A stretch of 64,000 nucleotides of DNA from Leifsonia xyli (lineage in GTDB: Bacteria > Actinomycetota > Actinomycetes > Actinomycetales > Microbacteriaceae), in assembly GCA_001647635.1 (NCBI GenBank), contig CP014761.1, positions 2,666,001 through 2,730,000 of the forward strand, read 5' to 3'. The stretch's first letter is position 1; every line of letters begins with the position of its first letter. The translations under genes and the position numbers were made by a program. Under the pieces are notes generated by a model. That model did not search any database. It saw only the letters and a program-made list of their open reading frames with translations, and had not been told where the DNA came from. Below are positions 62,881 to 64,000 of this stretch, in pieces.

Positions 62881-63260
62881 GCGGCGCCGATACGTCCGTA
62901 CGGGAGGCGTTCGAGCGCTTCTGCGACCTCTTCTATACGCAGAAGCGCGTCTCGGACGCGTTCGCCTTCCTCGTGGCGGACGACTACCGGCAGCACAACC
63001 CGACCATCGCCGACGGGCCGGAGGCCGCCGTGGCGATGCTGACGCCGAAGTTCGACGGAAGCCCGGACGCCCGCTTCGAGATCCAGCGGATCCTCGTCGA
63101 CGGTGACCTGGCGATGGTCCACGTGAAGGCTTCGCGACCCGGCGCCCCCGATGCCGCGGTCGCGGACATCTACCGATTCGAAGGCGGCCGGATCGTCGAG
63201 CACTGGGACGTGCTGCAGCAACTCCCGGCGCACGCCGCCCACGACCATCCGATGTTCTGA
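62877..63260 (+). CDS. SnoaL-like / NTF2-fold protein
   Basis: This 127-residue single-domain protein has the cone-like NTF2 fold of the SnoaL family. Typical parts are FCDLFYTQKRVSDAFAFLVA, DDYRQHNPTIADGPEAAVAM and the final ADIYRFEGGRIVEHWDVLQQ. SnoaL-like members serve as isomerases, aldol cyclases or binding proteins for small molecules; the histidines and aspartates of such pockets (H in QHNP, D in HWDV) are present. It overlaps the preceding stop (ATGA) and is followed after 12 bases by the sugar isomerase. A role in handling a keto sugar or aglycone is possible. Confidence 0.85.
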   Translation: MSGADTSVREAFERFCDLFYTQKRVSDAFAFLVADDYRQHNPTIADGPEAAVAMLTPKFDGSPDARFEIQRILVDGDLAMVHVKASRPGAPDAAVADIYRFEGGRIVEHWDVLQQLPAHAAHDHPMF

Positions 63261-63272
63261 ACAGGAGAAGCC

Positions 63273-64000
63273 ATGTATCAACTCGCACCCAACATCGAAC
63301 TGCTCTTCACCGAGGCGGGCGACTACCAGGACCGGGTGCGCGCCGCCGCCGCCGCGGGCTTCACCGCCGTGGAGATGTGGGGGCCGACGGGCGTCGACGC
63401 GCCCGCGACGCCCAAAGACCTCCCGGCGCTGAAGGCCGCGCTCCAGGAGACGGGGACGGTGCTCACCGCCCAGCTCTCCGAGCCCCGCACCCAGTTCATG
63501 ATCCCGCCGTGGGACCACTCGGAGTTCTTCCGCAAGCTCGACGAGGGCGTCGCCATCGCGCAGGACCTCGGCTGCCCGCGCATCGTCGTCGGCAGCGGGA
63601 CGGGCTTCGGCGGCTGGAAGCGGCAGGTCCAGCTCGACAAGCTGATCGAGATCTACCAGAAGGCGGTCGCACAGATCGACGGCTCCGGCGTGACGCTCGC
63701 GCTGGAGCCCGTCAACATCCGCGTGGACCACCCCGGCTCGCTGCTCGACCGCACGTCCGAGGCCGTCTATGTAGCACGCGGCGTCGACTCGCCGTTCTTC
63801 GGCGTGCTCTACGACATCTACCACTCGGCCGTCGAGGGAGAGGACATGGCCGCCGAGCTCCAGAACGCCGGCGACCTGATCGCCTACGTGCAGCTCGCCG
63901 ACGCCCCCGGGCGAGGCGAGCCCGGCACGGGCGACCTCGACTGGACGGAACGGCTGCGCATCCTGCGCGCGTCCGGGTACGACGGGCCCATCGGTCTCGA
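63273..64000 (+). CDS. TIM-barrel sugar isomerase/epimerase (hydroxypyruvate isomerase-like), 3' end outside window
   Basis: This gene runs off the window end after about 242 codons with no stop. It starts MYQLAPNIELLFTEAGDYQD after ACAGGAGAAG and has VTLALEPVNIRVDHPGSLLD, FGVLYDIYHSAVEGED and YVQLADAPGRGEPGTGDLDW, the metal-site segments of the hydroxypyruvate isomerase family. It is a paralogue of the gene at 44508-45278, with the same motifs in the same order. Being last in the visible operon, after GH3 and GH106-like genes, it may convert a sugar released there. The family is certain, the substrate is not. Confidence 0.87.
   Translation, partial: MYQLAPNIELLFTEAGDYQDRVRAAAAAGFTAVEMWGPTGVDAPATPKDLPALKAALQETGTVLTAQLSEPRTQFMIPPWDHSEFFRKLDEGVAIAQDLGCPRIVVGSGTGFGGWKRQVQLDKLIEIYQKAVAQIDGSGVTLALEPVNIRVDHPGSLLDRTSEAVYVARGVDSPFFGVLYDIYHSAVEGEDMAAELQNAGDLIAYVQLADAPGRGEPGTGDLDWTERLRILRASGYDGPIGL

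Noticed and set aside
60562..63288. A 908-codon minus-strand open frame opposite the GH106-like gene
   Set aside because: Its composition is that of antisense reading in GC-rich DNA; the plus strand has coupled genes with recognisable domains.

Overview
The window is high-GC DNA (roughly two thirds G+C by eye) with GTG starts, translationally coupled genes and a gene set typical of Actinobacteria. A DUF7882-type protein, tandem GAF-ANTAR regulators and a C-glycoside oxidase/deglycosidase locus like that of Microbacterium point to the family Microbacteriaceae, probably a soil or plant-associated saprophyte. This placement comes from protein resemblance only. I see no rRNA, CRISPR array, intact integrase or insertion sequence.

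Layout. (1) 1-9.9 kb is a beta-mannan utilisation locus. Two sugar ABC permeases (the first cut by the window edge), a GH113 mannanase-like enzyme, a BadF-type sugar kinase, a ThuA-like protein, a Gfo/Idh/MocA dehydrogenase and a GH2 beta-mannosidase form one coupled operon. A convergent secreted GH26 mannanase would make the oligosaccharides they import. (2) 10-17.7 kb holds a GNAT acetyltransferase pseudogene, a large LuxR-family ATPase regulator, a ferritin-like protein, the 3' fragment of a tRNA-Met with its terminator (a probable attachment-site scar), and a secreted GH15 glucodextranase-like gene broken by a frameshift. (3) 17.8-28.1 kb is ordinary chromosome: DUF389, DUF7882, GAF-ANTAR pair, fatty acid desaturase, EAL protein, glutaminase, and a TetR/SDR divergent pair with a clear operator. 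(4) 28.3-35.8 kb is a polyamine-type ABC transporter followed by a nitrilase-like amidase, an RraA-like protein, a short BKACE (DUF849) enzyme and Lrp regulators, which suggests an uncharacterised amine or amide catabolic pathway. (5) 35.9-41.6 kb has a META lipoprotein, then an FAD monooxygenase, a GH39-like protein lacking both expected catalytic glutamates and a flavin amine oxidase, then a YdeI-like protein and a TetR regulator.

(6) 41.6-52.3 kb is the most interesting part. A GH78 alpha-L-rhamnosidase, a TIM-barrel sugar isomerase, an MFS transporter, a GMC/pyranose-oxidase-like enzyme resembling C-glycoside 3-oxidases, a small CGD beta subunit, a CGD alpha subunit and then one polypeptide that fuses a beta-like domain to an alpha-like domain. 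This reads as a locus for rhamnosylated plant C-glycosides: trim rhamnose, oxidise the sugar at C3, then cleave the C-C glycosidic bond. The natural beta-alpha fusion beside a conventional beta/alpha pair is the best candidate here for an undescribed system. A frameshifted alpha/beta hydrolase closes the cluster.

(7) 52.3-64 kb is a LysR-controlled glycoside locus: a solute-binding protein, two permeases, GH43, GH3 and GH106-like enzymes, a SnoaL-like protein and a second TIM-barrel isomerase that runs off the window and is a paralogue of the one in region 6. The two adjoining loci probably handle related plant glycosides.
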